Notes: generated from the sequence alone by a model not told the origin. 64,000 nt of DNA from PALSA-505 sp963699015 (GCA_963699015.1 CAVOSX010000008.1:744001-808000), one strand, 5' to 3'. Shown: positions 54,291 through 62,975, counted from the first letter of the stretch. Numbers and translations are program-made.

Positions 54291-54923
54291 GTGCCGAAGC
54301 CGCTTGAGCTGCCTTTCGATCCCATCGCACGGGCGGCGGACATCTGGCAGCGACGGTTCGGGCCGCCGTCGGCCATGGCCGCCGTCACCTCGATCATGCG
54401 GGCGCAGCAGATCCTGCTCGGCGAGCTCGACCGCATCCTGCGCCCGCACGGGCTCACCTTCGCCCGGTACGAGGCGCTCGTGCTGCTGACCTTCAGCCGC
54501 CAGGGCGCGCTGCCGCTGCGGGTGATCGGCGAGCGGCTGATGGTGCACCCGACCAGCGTCACCAACACCATCGGCCGGCTGGAGAAGCAGGGCATGGTGA
54601 TGCGCAGGCCGAACCCGCGCGACGGCCGGGGCACGCTGGCCGAGATAACCGCCCGCGGCCGGGCGGTGGTCGAGCACGCGACGCGGGATCTGATGGCGGC
54701 CGAGTTCGGCCTGGGCCGGTACGACAGCGATCAGCTGAAAGAGATGTTCGACCTGCTCCGCGATCTGCGGCTGGCTGCGGGCGACTTCAGCGACGGCGCG
54801 CAGGCCGCTCCCGCCGGCCGCGGCCGAGGCCGGCGGCGGACCCGTCGGCCCGCCCGCCGGCGCGCTGGCGGCGGTCAGCCGCCCTTGATCGCCGAACGGG
54901 TCCAGGCCTGGCCCCCGTTGTAG
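54291..54923 (+). CDS. MarR-family transcriptional regulator
   Basis: 210 residues from the leaderless GTG 54291 (MPKPLELPFDPIARAADIWQ). Winged-helix core: ALVLLTFSRQGALPLRVIGE, HPTSVTNTIGRLEKQGMVMR (recognition helix) and RRPNPRDGRGTLAEITARGR (wing). The C-terminal 40 residues are Arg/Gly-rich and overlap the end of the converging propeller gene by 49 bases. Streptomyces has a MarR gene in the same meaB-icmA neighbourhood, so an acyl-CoA-related target is plausible. Confidence 0.9.
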   Translation: MPKPLELPFDPIARAADIWQRRFGPPSAMAAVTSIMRAQQILLGELDRILRPHGLTFARYEALVLLTFSRQGALPLRVIGERLMVHPTSVTNTIGRLEKQGMVMRRPNPRDGRGTLAEITARGRAVVEHATRDLMAAEFGLGRYDSDQLKEMFDLLRDLRLAAGDFSDGAQAAPAGRGRGRRRTRRPARRRAGGGQPPLIAERVQAWPPL

Positions 54924-56265
54924 GTGAACCACACCGCCTGGTGGCTGGCATCCGCGGGCACCGCGACGCCCTGGGCGGGGCTGGTCAGGCCGACGTAGCT
55001 GAACCCGCCCGCCGGCCCGTACTGGGCTGGCCGCCAGGTAGCGCCGCCGTCACCGGAAACCTCTATGCGGTGACTGGTGGCGAGGGCCATCACGCCGCCG
55101 GCCGAGGCGGCGAGCGACGTGGCCGTCCCATCGACCGTCAGGCTGCCCTGCTGGTTCCAGTTCTGGCCGCCGTCCGGCGAGACATAGACGGTCATAGCCT
55201 GGCCGGTCCCGGACTGGCCGCTTCCCGGGCAGGCCAGGGCCAGCTGCCCCGGGCTGGCCGCGGCGAGCAGTCCCCCGGCCTGCCCGGCCGTGGCGGGCAG
55301 GCAGGGCAGCGCGGAGGTGCCGACCGCGGCCCACGGCGCGCCGTGGGTGACCGGCCCGCTGAGCAGGCCGTCCGGCGTGTACCAGTACCCCTGGGTGCCG
55401 GTAAGCACGACGGTCGCCGCGCCGGCCGACCCGGCCTGGACGGATGCGCTGGCCGTGCCAGGCACCCGGGCCCAGTGGTCGCTGCCCGCGGCCGAGGAGT
55501 ACAGCCAGAACTTGGTGCAGCCCACTGCGAAGCCGGTGCCGGTGCCCGCGCACCTGGCCAGCACGGCGAACGCCTGGCGGCCGGTGGTCTCCAGGCTCAA
55601 CACGCGCAGCCCGGAGAGCCTGACCTGAGACCAGTGCTGGCCGCCGTCGTGCGTGGCATACAGGGCCGGGCCGAACGCCCAGCCGTCCAGTTGATTGAGG
55701 AACCGGATCTGGCTCACCCCGGTGCTGCCGGCCGGGGGCCGGCGTGCGGTGCGGGCGCGCCGTACCATTTCTTTCCCGCGTCGTCGGTCCGGGCTATCGA
55801 CGTGCAGTACTGCGAGGCGCAGTGGCCGGGGATCCCGGCCTGCCCGATTACCCAGCCGGTATGCAGCCCGATGAACGTCACCGAGGTGGCCGCGAAGTTG
55901 ACGGGCACCGGCGGTAGCCCGGCGGGCACCGGGTGGCTGGCCGTGGCGTCCGGGGTGGGCGCCGACGAGGTGGCGGGGCGCGAGGTGGCGGGGGCCGCAC
56001 TGGACCTGACGGGGCGGGCCGCGGAGGTGTCGCTCGCGGGATTCGATCTCAGGTGCAGCACCGTGGGCACGATCCGGGGCAGCGCCACGAAGGCCGCCGC
56101 GATCACGGCCGCCGCGGCGCCGGCCGAGGCGGCAGACACCAGCACGCGCCGGGCCTTGCGCCGCCTGGCCTGCTTCCTGATCCGCTCGAAGGTGCCCGGC
56201 GGCGGGCGCAGCGGCTCGACCTCCGCGCGCAGCCAGGCGTCGATGTCATCGCGTGGGTCAGTCAC
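54875..56265 (-). CDS. Single-pass membrane protein with outside propeller-like domain, one frameshift
   Basis: GTG 56265 overlaps the sigma-factor stop by 8 bases. Residues 1-40 are cytoplasmic (DIDAWLRAEVEPLRPPPGTF), 41-65 a membrane helix, then a Ser/Ala/Pro linker. The outside part has repeated D-G-G-x-x-W motifs (DDAGKKW, HDGGQHW, PDGGQNW, DGGATW, NGGQAW) typical of BNR/Ycf48-like beta-propellers. The frame breaks at 55733-55741, where one C is missing from a run of five: APAPHAG in one frame continues as PPAGSTGVSQIRFL in the other. About 463 residues in total. Gene order suggests a sensor or anti-sigma partner; no known anti-sigma domain is seen. Confidence 0.72.
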
Positions 56266-56866
56266 GTTCGGCCCTCCCGAGACTGGCCCGCAGCTTCGCC
56301 CGAGCCTGGAACAGGTCGGCCTTTACCGTGCCTTCCGGCCGCCCGAGCAGCACCGCGACCTCGCGCACCGCGAACCCCGCGTAGTAATGCAGCAGGAACG
56401 CGTTGCGCAGCCGGGTCGGCAGGCCCTGGATAAGCTGCCGCACGTCCACGTCCTGCGCGGGGGACGGAACGTGGTCGGTGGCGGCCGAGGCGGTGACCGC
56501 GCGGAACGCGCGGCGCTCCCGTTCGGTCTTGCGCCAGTGGTCGCGGACCAGGTTGGTGGCGATCATGAAGAGATAGCTCTGCGGGTTGTCGAGCGAGGTC
56601 CACCGCGCAAGCAGCCGGGTGAACGCCTCCGAGGCGATCTCGTGAGCCGTATCGTCGTCGTCAACCAGCCGCCTGACCCACCCGGCCAGCCGCGGATAGC
56701 AGCTGTTGAACAGCTCCTCCGCCTGGGCGGAGTCGGTGCCAAGGAACCGCCCCACGGGCTCTCCCCTGCCGGTGCTCAGCGTGCGGGGTGCGATCCGCCG
56801 TTCCGGCATCACCGTCACGCCATCATGCGCCGGTGCATGATCAGCGTCATCCAGGTAACAGCGCAC
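56258..56866 (-). CDS. ECF-type RNA polymerase sigma factor
   Basis: 202 residues from GTG 56866 (ATG 56809 gives 183). Region 2: AEELFNSCYPRLAGWVRRLV, EIASEAFTRLLARW, YLFMIATNLVRDHWR. Region 4: LPTRLRNAFLLHYYAGFAVR, EVAVLLGRPEGTVKADLFQA. Resembles the SigE/SigM-like ECF group. Translationally coupled to the membrane propeller protein, the usual layout of a sigma factor with its membrane control protein. Divergent from icmA. Confidence 0.9.
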   Translation of the reverse strand: MRCYLDDADHAPAHDGVTVMPERRIAPRTLSTGRGEPVGRFLGTDSAQAEELFNSCYPRLAGWVRRLVDDDDTAHEIASEAFTRLLARWTSLDNPQSYLFMIATNLVRDHWRKTERERRAFRAVTASAATDHVPSPAQDVDVRQLIQGLPTRLRNAFLLHYYAGFAVREVAVLLGRPEGTVKADLFQARAKLRASLGRAERD

Positions 56867-57030
56867 GGGCTTTCCCCACTACATTCTGCCGCATCACGGG
56901 GCCGGTTCGGCCGGACACGCGCGATCACGGCCCAGGCCACCTGTTGAGACGCCAGCGCGCCGCTTTTGGTTGGGTCATCATTCCGTGCGGGGACCCCGAT
57001 GGCACATCGACCCGGTGGGGGAGAGCCGGG

Positions 57031-57068
57031 TAGACTGGGCGGGGAAATACTAGGACTTCCTACTATTT
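57031..57068 (+). promoter_or_regulatory. icmA: icmA promoter and operator-like dyad
   Basis: TAGACT (57031-57036) as -10. Starting 8 bases later, 57045-57068 is a 24-bp dyad: left arm AAATACTAGGA, right arm TTCCTACTATTT, with 10 of 12 pairs matching. Its position at the expected transcription start suggests a repressor site. Confidence 0.6.
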
Positions 57069-57101
57069 CGTCCAGTGGCCCACGAGCCGGGAGGAAGCGC
57101 C

Positions 57102-58793
57102 ATGGACGCGCGAGGCGGTCAGGCCGGCGCAGGCGACGGCGACGGCAGGCGGCGGTGGCAGCGGCGCTACGACGAGTCCCGGATACGCGACGCCGACTTC
57201 AGCACGCTGTCCGGGCTCGAGGTAGATCCCGTCTACGGGCCGGCGCCGGGCGACGAGCCGCCGGGCTTCGACCGGATCGGCTGGCCCGGTGAGTACCCGT
57301 TCACCCGCGGCCTGTATCCGACCGGATACCGCGGGCGGGCCTGGACGATCCGCCAGTTCTCCGGGTTCGGCAGCGCCGCGCAGACCAACGAGCGGTACAA
57401 GATGCTGCTGCGGGCAGGGGGAAACGGGCTGTCGGTCGCCTTCGACATGCCCACGCTGATGGGCCGGGATTCCGATGACCCGCGCTCGCTCGGCGAGGTC
57501 GGGCACTGTGGCGTGGCCATCGACTCCGCGGCCGACATGGACATCCTGTTCGCCGGGATGCCACTGGCCGACATCACGACGTCGATGACGATCAGCGGCC
57601 CCGCGGTCCCGGTGTTCTGCATGTACCTGGCCGCCGCCGAACGTCAGGGCGCCGATATCGGCCAGCTCAACGGCACGCTGCAGACCGACATCTTCAAGGA
57701 GTACATCGCGCAGAAGGAGTGGCTGTTCGGGCCCGAGCCTCACCTGCGGCTGATCGGCGACCTGATGGAGTACTGCGGCCGCAGCATTCCGGCTTACAAG
57801 CCGCTGTCGGTGTCCGGCTACCACATCAGGGAGGCAGGCTCCACGGCCGCCCAGGAACTCGCGTTCACCCTGGCCGATGGCTTCGGGTATGTGGAGCTCG
57901 GCCTGTCCCGCGGGCTGGACGTGGAGAAGTTCGCGCCCGGCCTGTCATTCTTCTTCGACGCGCACATCGACTTCTTCGAGGAGATCGCCAAGTTCCGGGC
58001 GGCGCGCCGGATCTGGGCGCGGTGGCTGCGCGACCGCTACGGTGCGCGCACCGAGCGGGCGCAGTGGCTGCGCTTCCACACCCAGACGGCCGGCGTGTCG
58101 CTGACCGCACAGCAGCCGGACAACAACGTCGTGCGTACCGCGATCGAGGCGCTGGCCGCGGTGCTTGGCGGCACGAACTCGCTGCACACGAACGCGCTCG
58201 ACGAGGTGCTGGCGCTGCCGAGCGCGAAGGCGGCCGAGATCGCGCTGCGCACCCAGCAGGTGATCATGGAGGAAACCGGCGTGCCGAACGTGGCCGACCC
58301 GCTTGGTGGCTCCTGGTACCTGGAGGCGCTCACCGACCGGCTCGAGGCCGAGGCTGAGGAGATCTTCGCCCGGATCCTGGCCATGAGCCCCGACGACTCC
58401 GTGACCGGCGGGATCCTGCGCGGGATCGAGGAAGGCTGGTTTTCCTCGGAGATCGCCGAGGCGTCGTTCGCTTACCAGAAGAAGCTGGAGAAAGGCGACA
58501 AGAAAGTGGTCGGCGTGAACTGTCACACCGACACCGCCGAGCAGCCGCTGGAGATCCTGCGGATCAGCCACGAGGTAGAGCCGGAGCAGGTGGCGTCGCT
58601 GCGGCAGCGGCGAGCCGACCGTGACCAGGCGGCGGTGGACGCGGCCCTGACGGCGATGATCCAGGCGGCCAGGTCCACGCAGAACATGGTTCCGGCTATC
58701 CTCGACGCCGCGCGCGCGGAGGCCACCCTGGGCGAGATCTGCGGCGCGCTGCGGGACGAGTGGGGCGACTACTCCGAGCCGCCCGCCTTCTGA
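57102..58793 (+). CDS. icmA: Isobutyryl-CoA mutase large subunit
   Basis: Interconverts isobutyryl-CoA and n-butyryl-CoA with B12 bound by IcmB. ATG 57102 with GGGAGG seven bases upstream; 563 residues, i.e. a mutase barrel without the B12 domain. Family blocks: RGLYPTGYRGRAWTIRQFSG, SVAFDMPTLMGRDSDDPRSL, TLQTDIFKEYIAQKEWLF, FHTQTAGVSLTAQQPDNNVV. At the substrate-determining sites it has Phe86 (IRQF) and Gln204 (IAQK), the ICM pattern, where methylmalonyl-CoA mutase has Tyr and Arg. The partner icmB is 46 kb away at 11025; meaB is at 52217. Confidence 0.9.
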   Translation: MDARGGQAGAGDGDGRRRWQRRYDESRIRDADFSTLSGLEVDPVYGPAPGDEPPGFDRIGWPGEYPFTRGLYPTGYRGRAWTIRQFSGFGSAAQTNERYKMLLRAGGNGLSVAFDMPTLMGRDSDDPRSLGEVGHCGVAIDSAADMDILFAGMPLADITTSMTISGPAVPVFCMYLAAAERQGADIGQLNGTLQTDIFKEYIAQKEWLFGPEPHLRLIGDLMEYCGRSIPAYKPLSVSGYHIREAGSTAAQELAFTLADGFGYVELGLSRGLDVEKFAPGLSFFFDAHIDFFEEIAKFRAARRIWARWLRDRYGARTERAQWLRFHTQTAGVSLTAQQPDNNVVRTAIEALAAVLGGTNSLHTNALDEVLALPSAKAAEIALRTQQVIMEETGVPNVADPLGGSWYLEALTDRLEAEAEEIFARILAMSPDDSVTGGILRGIEEGWFSSEIAEASFAYQKKLEKGDKKVVGVNCHTDTAEQPLEILRISHEVEPEQVASLRQRRADRDQAAVDAALTAMIQAARSTQNMVPAILDAARAEATLGEICGALRDEWGDYSEPPAF

Positions 58794-58860
58794 CCGGCCG
58801 CCCGGCATCCAGGACCCGGCCGCGGCGACGGCACTGGCCGCGATGGGGCAGGATAAAGGC

Positions 58861-59871
58861 ATGCAGCCGCAGCAATTCTCCCTCCACGGCGCCGTCGATC
58901 TCGGCGCGCGCCAGAACGCCGCCCAGCGCAGGCAGCAGGCAGCGGACTCGGATGGCCAGCCCGCAGCGAACGGGTTCGTGTTCGAGACCACCGAAGAGAC
59001 CTTCGCGACCGACGTGGTAGAGCGCTCGCGCTCGGTGCCGGTGATCCTGGATCTCTGGGCCGAGTGGTGCGGTCCGTGCAAGCAGCTCAGCCCCGTGCTC
59101 GAGAAGCTGGCCGCCGAGGCGGCCGGCACCTGGGTGCTGGCCAAGGTGGACGTCGATGCCAACCCGCAGCTGAGCGCGGCGCTGCGGGTACAGAGCATCC
59201 CGATGGTCGTCGCCGTGATCGGGGGGCAGATGGTGGACGGCTTCCTCGGCGCGCTGCCCGAGGCGCAGGTGCGCGAGTGGCTGGGCCAGGTGCTGGCCGC
59301 CGCCGAGCAGCTCGGGGTCACGCCCGGCCAGCCCGAGGCGGCGGCGGGCGCCTGGGGCGGAAACGGGCGAGAGCGGGGGCCGGGCGCCGTCGGGACCGAG
59401 GCAGGCCCGGACGCGCCGGGCTCGCCGCCGGCCGGGCAGCAGCCCTACGGGCCGCCATCTCATCCCGGGTACGAGGCGGCCCAGCAGGCCATGGAGCGCG
59501 GCGACCTGGAGGGCGCCGCCGCTGCGTTCGAGCAGATCCTGGCCACCTCGCCGGATGACCCGGTGGCCAGGGTCGGGCTGGCCCAGGTGGACCTGGTCCG
59601 CCGGGTGAACGGCTACGACCAGGCTCAGGTGCGGCGGGACGCGGCCGCGCACCCGGACGACGTAGAGGCTCAGTGCAAGGTCGCCGACATCGACCTGGCC
59701 ACGGGCAAGGTCGACGAGGCGTTCGACCGGCTGCTCGGTACGGTCCGGCGGACCGCCGGCGAGGAGCGCGAGCGGGCCAGGAGCCACCTGGTCAGCCTGT
59801 TCGAGATCTTCCCGCCCCGCGATCCGCGGGTCACCAAGGCCCGCGCCACGCTGTCCAGCCTGCTCTTCTAG
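58861..59871 (+). CDS. Thioredoxin-TPR protein (CnoX/YbbN-like)
   Basis: 336 residues from ATG 58861 (CAGGAT 6 bases upstream). Thioredoxin domain with intact LDLWAEWCGPCKQLSPVLEK, cis-Pro region QSIPMVVAVIGG, then a Pro/Gly-rich linker (about residues 160-200) and TPR-like helices (AAQQAMERGDLEGAAAAFEQ, AQCKVADIDLATGKVDEAFD) ending LSSLLF. CnoX proteins act as redox-linked holdase chaperones; the CGPC motif here suggests redox activity remains. Also found near icmA in Streptomyces. Confidence 0.9.
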   Translation: MQPQQFSLHGAVDLGARQNAAQRRQQAADSDGQPAANGFVFETTEETFATDVVERSRSVPVILDLWAEWCGPCKQLSPVLEKLAAEAAGTWVLAKVDVDANPQLSAALRVQSIPMVVAVIGGQMVDGFLGALPEAQVREWLGQVLAAAEQLGVTPGQPEAAAGAWGGNGRERGPGAVGTEAGPDAPGSPPAGQQPYGPPSHPGYEAAQQAMERGDLEGAAAAFEQILATSPDDPVARVGLAQVDLVRRVNGYDQAQVRRDAAAHPDDVEAQCKVADIDLATGKVDEAFDRLLGTVRRTAGEERERARSHLVSLFEIFPPRDPRVTKARATLSSLLF

Positions 59872-59900
59872 GAGCCGGAGCGCCCGGGCGGCTCCGGCTC
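59872..59900. terminator. Bidirectional terminator between convergent genes
   Basis: Perfect 10-bp stem GAGCCGGAGC / GCTCCGGCTC with a 9-base loop that is itself GCCCGGGC-palindromic. Fills the 27-bp gap between the thioredoxin-TPR and second MarR genes. Confidence 0.7.
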
Positions 59901-60528
59901 AGCGCGGGCGGTCGTCGTCGGCGTCGCCGTCGGCGAGCTGCTCGATGGCGGGCAGCGCGGACGCCAGCGCGGCCAGCTGACCTGGCTGCAGCGAGGCCAG
60001 GCTGCTGGCCAGCACCGTCGTGCTCTCCTGCCTGATCCGGTCGAGTACCTCGCGGCCGCGCGGGGTGATGACCAGCTCGCTCGCCCGCGCGTCGCTGGCC
60101 ACGGTGCCGCGTTCGACATAGCCACGGTCCTCCAGCGCCGCCACCAGCCTGGTCAGCGTGGACGGGGCCACGCCCTCGACGGCCGCGAGCTCGCTGAGTC
60201 GCAGCGGGCCTGACCGGTCCACGGTGGACAGCGCCGCCACCTGCGTCAGGGTCAGCCCGGCGAGCTGGTGACGCCGCAGCCGCCGGGACAGCCGCGCGAT
60301 CGCCAGGCGCAGCCGGGCCACGTCGATCGACGGCACGTCTTCCGCCGCCGCGGCGGCGCTGCCTGGCGCGGTTCGTGCGGGCACCCGGCCGGTCGGCCCG
60401 GCGTGGGCCGCCCCGGGGCGACGGGCTGCCGCCGGGCCTGCCGCCGCCCGGGGCACGGCGGCCGTAGTCACGCCCGGCTGGGATGTCTGGGCCGCCTGCC
60501 CGACTCCCGCGGTGCCTCCGTGTGCCAC
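59899..60528 (-). CDS. MarR-family transcriptional regulator
   Basis: 209 residues from leaderless GTG 60528 (VAHGGTAGVGQAA). An Ala/Pro-rich N-terminal 60 residues precede the winged helix: ARLRLAIARLSRRLRRHQLA, GPLRLSELAAVEGVAPSTLT (recognition helix), LVAALEDRGYVERGTVASDA (wing), ELVITPRGREVLDRIRQEST. The acidic end is ADGDADDDRPR. Divergent from the malic enzyme gene, which it may control. Confidence 0.88.
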   Translation of the reverse strand: MAHGGTAGVGQAAQTSQPGVTTAAVPRAAAGPAAARRPGAAHAGPTGRVPARTAPGSAAAAAEDVPSIDVARLRLAIARLSRRLRRHQLAGLTLTQVAALSTVDRSGPLRLSELAAVEGVAPSTLTRLVAALEDRGYVERGTVASDARASELVITPRGREVLDRIRQESTTVLASSLASLQPGQLAALASALPAIEQLADGDADDDRPR

Positions 60529-60534
60529 CCTTGC

Positions 60535-60540
60535 AGGGTA
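60535..60540 (-). promoter_or_regulatory. Leaderless -10 box of the second MarR gene
   Basis: Minus strand TACCCT, 6 bases (GCAAGG), GTG 60528. Confidence 0.55.
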
Positions 60541-60661
60541 CGCGCTGGCACTGCGCCCGACCGCCGCGGCCGTATCCCGGCGTGCCGCGCCCGGCCCGGC
60601 TGGGTAGCGTGGGCCAGCGCCGCGAGAGCACCGGCGGCAGCGCACGAGAGGCGGGAACGAC

Positions 60662-62068
60662 ATGACCACGGCGCCGAGCGTGTCGTACTCCATCACCGTG
60701 CGGCTGGAGGTGGCGGCCCACGGCCGGGCGGTCAGCGAGCTGACCCGCGCGGTCGAGCAGACCGGCGGCGTGGTCACCGCGCTGGACGTCACCGCGGCCG
60801 GCCACGACCGGCTCCGGGTCGACGTGACGTGCGCGGCCAGGGACAGCGCTCATGCCGAGCAGATCGTGGCCGCGCTGGGCGCGATCGACGGGGTGACGCT
60901 GCACAAGGTCAGCGACCGCACGTTCCTCATGCACCTCGGCGGGAAGATCGAGATGCAGTCGAAGGTGCCGCTGCGCACCCGCGATGAGCTGTCGATGGCC
61001 TACACCCCCGGCGTGGCGCGGGTCGCGCTGGCCATTGCGGCCAACCCCGCGGACGTGCGGCGGCTGACCATCAAGCGCAACAGCGTGGCCGTCGTGACCG
61101 ACGGCTCGGCGGTGCTCGGCCTCGGCAATATCGGCCCGTACGCCGCGCTGCCCGTGATGGAGGGCAAGGCCGCCCTGTTCAAGCGGTTCGCCGGCATCGA
61201 TGCCTGGCCGATCTGCCTGGACACCCAGGACACCGGCGAGATCGTGCGGACCGTGCAGGCCATCGCGCCCGGGTGGGGCGGTATCAACCTGGAGGACATC
61301 AGCGCGCCGCGCTGCTTCGAGGTGGAGCGCAGGCTGCGGGACCTGCTCGACATCCCGGTTTTCCACGACGATCAGCACGGCACGGCGATCGTGGTGCTGG
61401 CCGCGCTCACCAACGCGCTGCGCGTGGTGGGCAAGCAGATCAGCGGGGTCAAGGTCGCGATGGCGGGCGCGGGCGCGGCAGGCACTGCGGTACTGCGACT
61501 GCTGCTGCTGTCCGGCGCGAAGGACGTGGTGGTCTGCGATGACAAGGGCGCGGTGCATCTCGGCCGGCCCGGCCTGGACGAGAGCCTGCGCTGGATCGCG
61601 GAGAACACCAATCCGGGCGGTTACGCCGGCGACCTGCGCGGTGCGCTGCGCGGGGCGGACGTGTTCATCGGGCTGTCCGTGCCCAACATCCTGACCGGCG
61701 GCGACATCGCCGCCATGAACGGCCAGGCGATCGTGTTCGCGCTGGCCAACCCCGTACCCGAGGTCGATCCTGAGGCCGCCCGCGAGCACGCCGCGGTGGT
61801 CGCCACCGGCCGCAGCGACTACCCCAACCAGATCAACAACGTGCTCGCCTTCCCTGGCGTGTTCCGCGGGCTGCTCGACGCCCAGAGCCGGACGGTGACC
61901 GATCACATGCTGCTGGCGGCCGCGCAGGCGCTCGCCGACGTGGTCTCCGCGGACGAACTCGGGCCGAACTACATCATTCCCTCGGTCTTCCACGCCGACG
62001 TGGCCCCCGCGGTCGCCGCCGCGGTCCGCGCGGAGGCGGGGGGCAGGAACCAGGGAGCCCTCTCCTGA
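60662..62068 (+). CDS. NAD(P)-dependent malic enzyme with N-terminal ACT-like domain
   Basis: Oxidative decarboxylation of malate to pyruvate. 468 residues: an ACT-like sensor (SYSITVRLEVAAHGRAVSEL, residues about 8-85), then the malic enzyme catalytic part with YTPGVARVAL, SVAVVTDGSAVLGLGNIGPY, MEGKAALFKRFAGIDAWPIC (catalytic Lys), GINLEDISAPRCFEVERRL, FHDDQHGTAIVVLAAL (metal site), and the Rossmann loop VAMAGAGAAGTAVLRLLLL. TAGCGT (60605-60610) is a possible -10. Confidence 0.94.
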   Translation: MTTAPSVSYSITVRLEVAAHGRAVSELTRAVEQTGGVVTALDVTAAGHDRLRVDVTCAARDSAHAEQIVAALGAIDGVTLHKVSDRTFLMHLGGKIEMQSKVPLRTRDELSMAYTPGVARVALAIAANPADVRRLTIKRNSVAVVTDGSAVLGLGNIGPYAALPVMEGKAALFKRFAGIDAWPICLDTQDTGEIVRTVQAIAPGWGGINLEDISAPRCFEVERRLRDLLDIPVFHDDQHGTAIVVLAALTNALRVVGKQISGVKVAMAGAGAAGTAVLRLLLLSGAKDVVVCDDKGAVHLGRPGLDESLRWIAENTNPGGYAGDLRGALRGADVFIGLSVPNILTGGDIAAMNGQAIVFALANPVPEVDPEAAREHAAVVATGRSDYPNQINNVLAFPGVFRGLLDAQSRTVTDHMLLAAAQALADVVSADELGPNYIIPSVFHADVAPAVAAAVRAEAGGRNQGALS

Positions 62069-62082
62069 ACCATGATGGTGAC

Positions 62083-62658
62083 ATGGTGGATGCTGCCCGG
62101 GCGGGTGAACTGCTCGTCGCCACCCCGCTGCTCGGCGACCCGAACTTCAGGCGCACGGTGGTCCTGGTGGTCGAGCACGAGCCCGAGGAGGGCACGCTCG
62201 GCGTCGTCCTGAACCGGCCGACCGAGGTATCGGTCGGGCAGGTGCTCGAACCGTGGACCGAGCTGGCGACCGGGCCGCCGGTCGTGTTCACCGGCGGCCC
62301 CGTCGCACCGACCAGCGCGCTGGCGCTCGCCCTGGCCCGCGGCGAGGGCGAGCCGCTCGGCTGGCGGCCACTGGACAGCGGTCCGGGGATGTCGCGGATC
62401 GGGCTTGTCGACCTGGAGGCGCCGCCCCAGGTGCTCGCGGCCGAGATCAGCTCGCTGCGGGTGTTCGCGGGCTACGCGGGCTGGGGGAGCGGGCAGCTGC
62501 AGGACGAGATCGACGAGGGCGCCTGGTACGTCCTGCCCGGTGATCCCGCCGACCCGTTCATGGCCGATCCGCAGCGGCTCTGGCAGGCGGTGCTGCGCAG
62601 GCAGGGCGGGGACCTGGCGCTGGTCGCCACCTACCCCGACGACCCCCGGCTGAACTGA
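62083..62658 (+). CDS. YqgE/AlgH family protein
   Basis: 191 residues, 14 bases after the malic enzyme stop. Signature blocks: AGELLVATPLLGDPNFRRTV, GTLGVVLNRPTEVSVGQVL, FTGGPVAPTSALAL, VFAGYAGWGSGQLQDEIDEG. The family's biochemical role is not established. Confidence 0.93.
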   Translation: MVDAARAGELLVATPLLGDPNFRRTVVLVVEHEPEEGTLGVVLNRPTEVSVGQVLEPWTELATGPPVVFTGGPVAPTSALALALARGEGEPLGWRPLDSGPGMSRIGLVDLEAPPQVLAAEISSLRVFAGYAGWGSGQLQDEIDEGAWYVLPGDPADPFMADPQRLWQAVLRRQGGDLALVATYPDDPRLN

Positions 62659-62701
62659 CCAGCGGGCCCGGCGGCCGCAACCCCGGCGCCGCGGGACGCG
62701 G

Positions 62702-62707
62702 TAGATT
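62702..62707 (+). promoter_or_regulatory. Leaderless -10 box of the DUF3039 gene
   Basis: TAGATT, 7 bases (GGTACCC), GTG 62715. Confidence 0.6.
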
Positions 62708-62714
62708 GGTACCC

Positions 62715-62975
62715 GTGAATTCCGAAGTCCTTCCCGACAGCCGTACCGGCACCGATACCCAGACCGATGTCCGGCCGGACCTTTCCTACGGTGACGGCGA
62801 TCACGAGCGGTTTGCCCACTACGTGGACAAGAGCAAGATCGTGGACAGCGCGGTAAGCGGCACGCCGGTCGTCGCCTTGTGCGGCAAGGTGTGGGTACCG
62901 TCCCGGGATCCGAAGCGCTTCCCGATCTGCCCGGACTGCAAGAAGATCTACGAGTCGCTGCCCTCCGGCGACTGA
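62715..62975 (+). CDS. DUF3039 family protein
   Basis: 86 residues, small and conserved among actinobacteria. Contains DHERFAHYVDKSKIVDSAVS, then a Cys motif (VALCGKVWVPSRDPKRFPIC, PDCKKIYESL) resembling a small zinc ribbon. Function unknown. The start is set by the leaderless promoter signal. Confidence 0.9.
   Translation: MNSEVLPDSRTGTDTQTDVRPDLSYGDGDHERFAHYVDKSKIVDSAVSGTPVVALCGKVWVPSRDPKRFPICPDCKKIYESLPSGD

Noticed and set aside
57102..58793. Methylmalonyl-CoA mutase as the identity of the 57102 gene
   Set aside because: Phe86 and Gln204 replace the Tyr and Arg that bind the methylmalonyl carboxylate, and there is no B12 domain, which fits isobutyryl-CoA mutase.
59831..61993. 720-codon minus-strand open frame opposite the malic enzyme
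   Set aside because: Contains no domain motifs; overlaps three well-supported genes in other frames.
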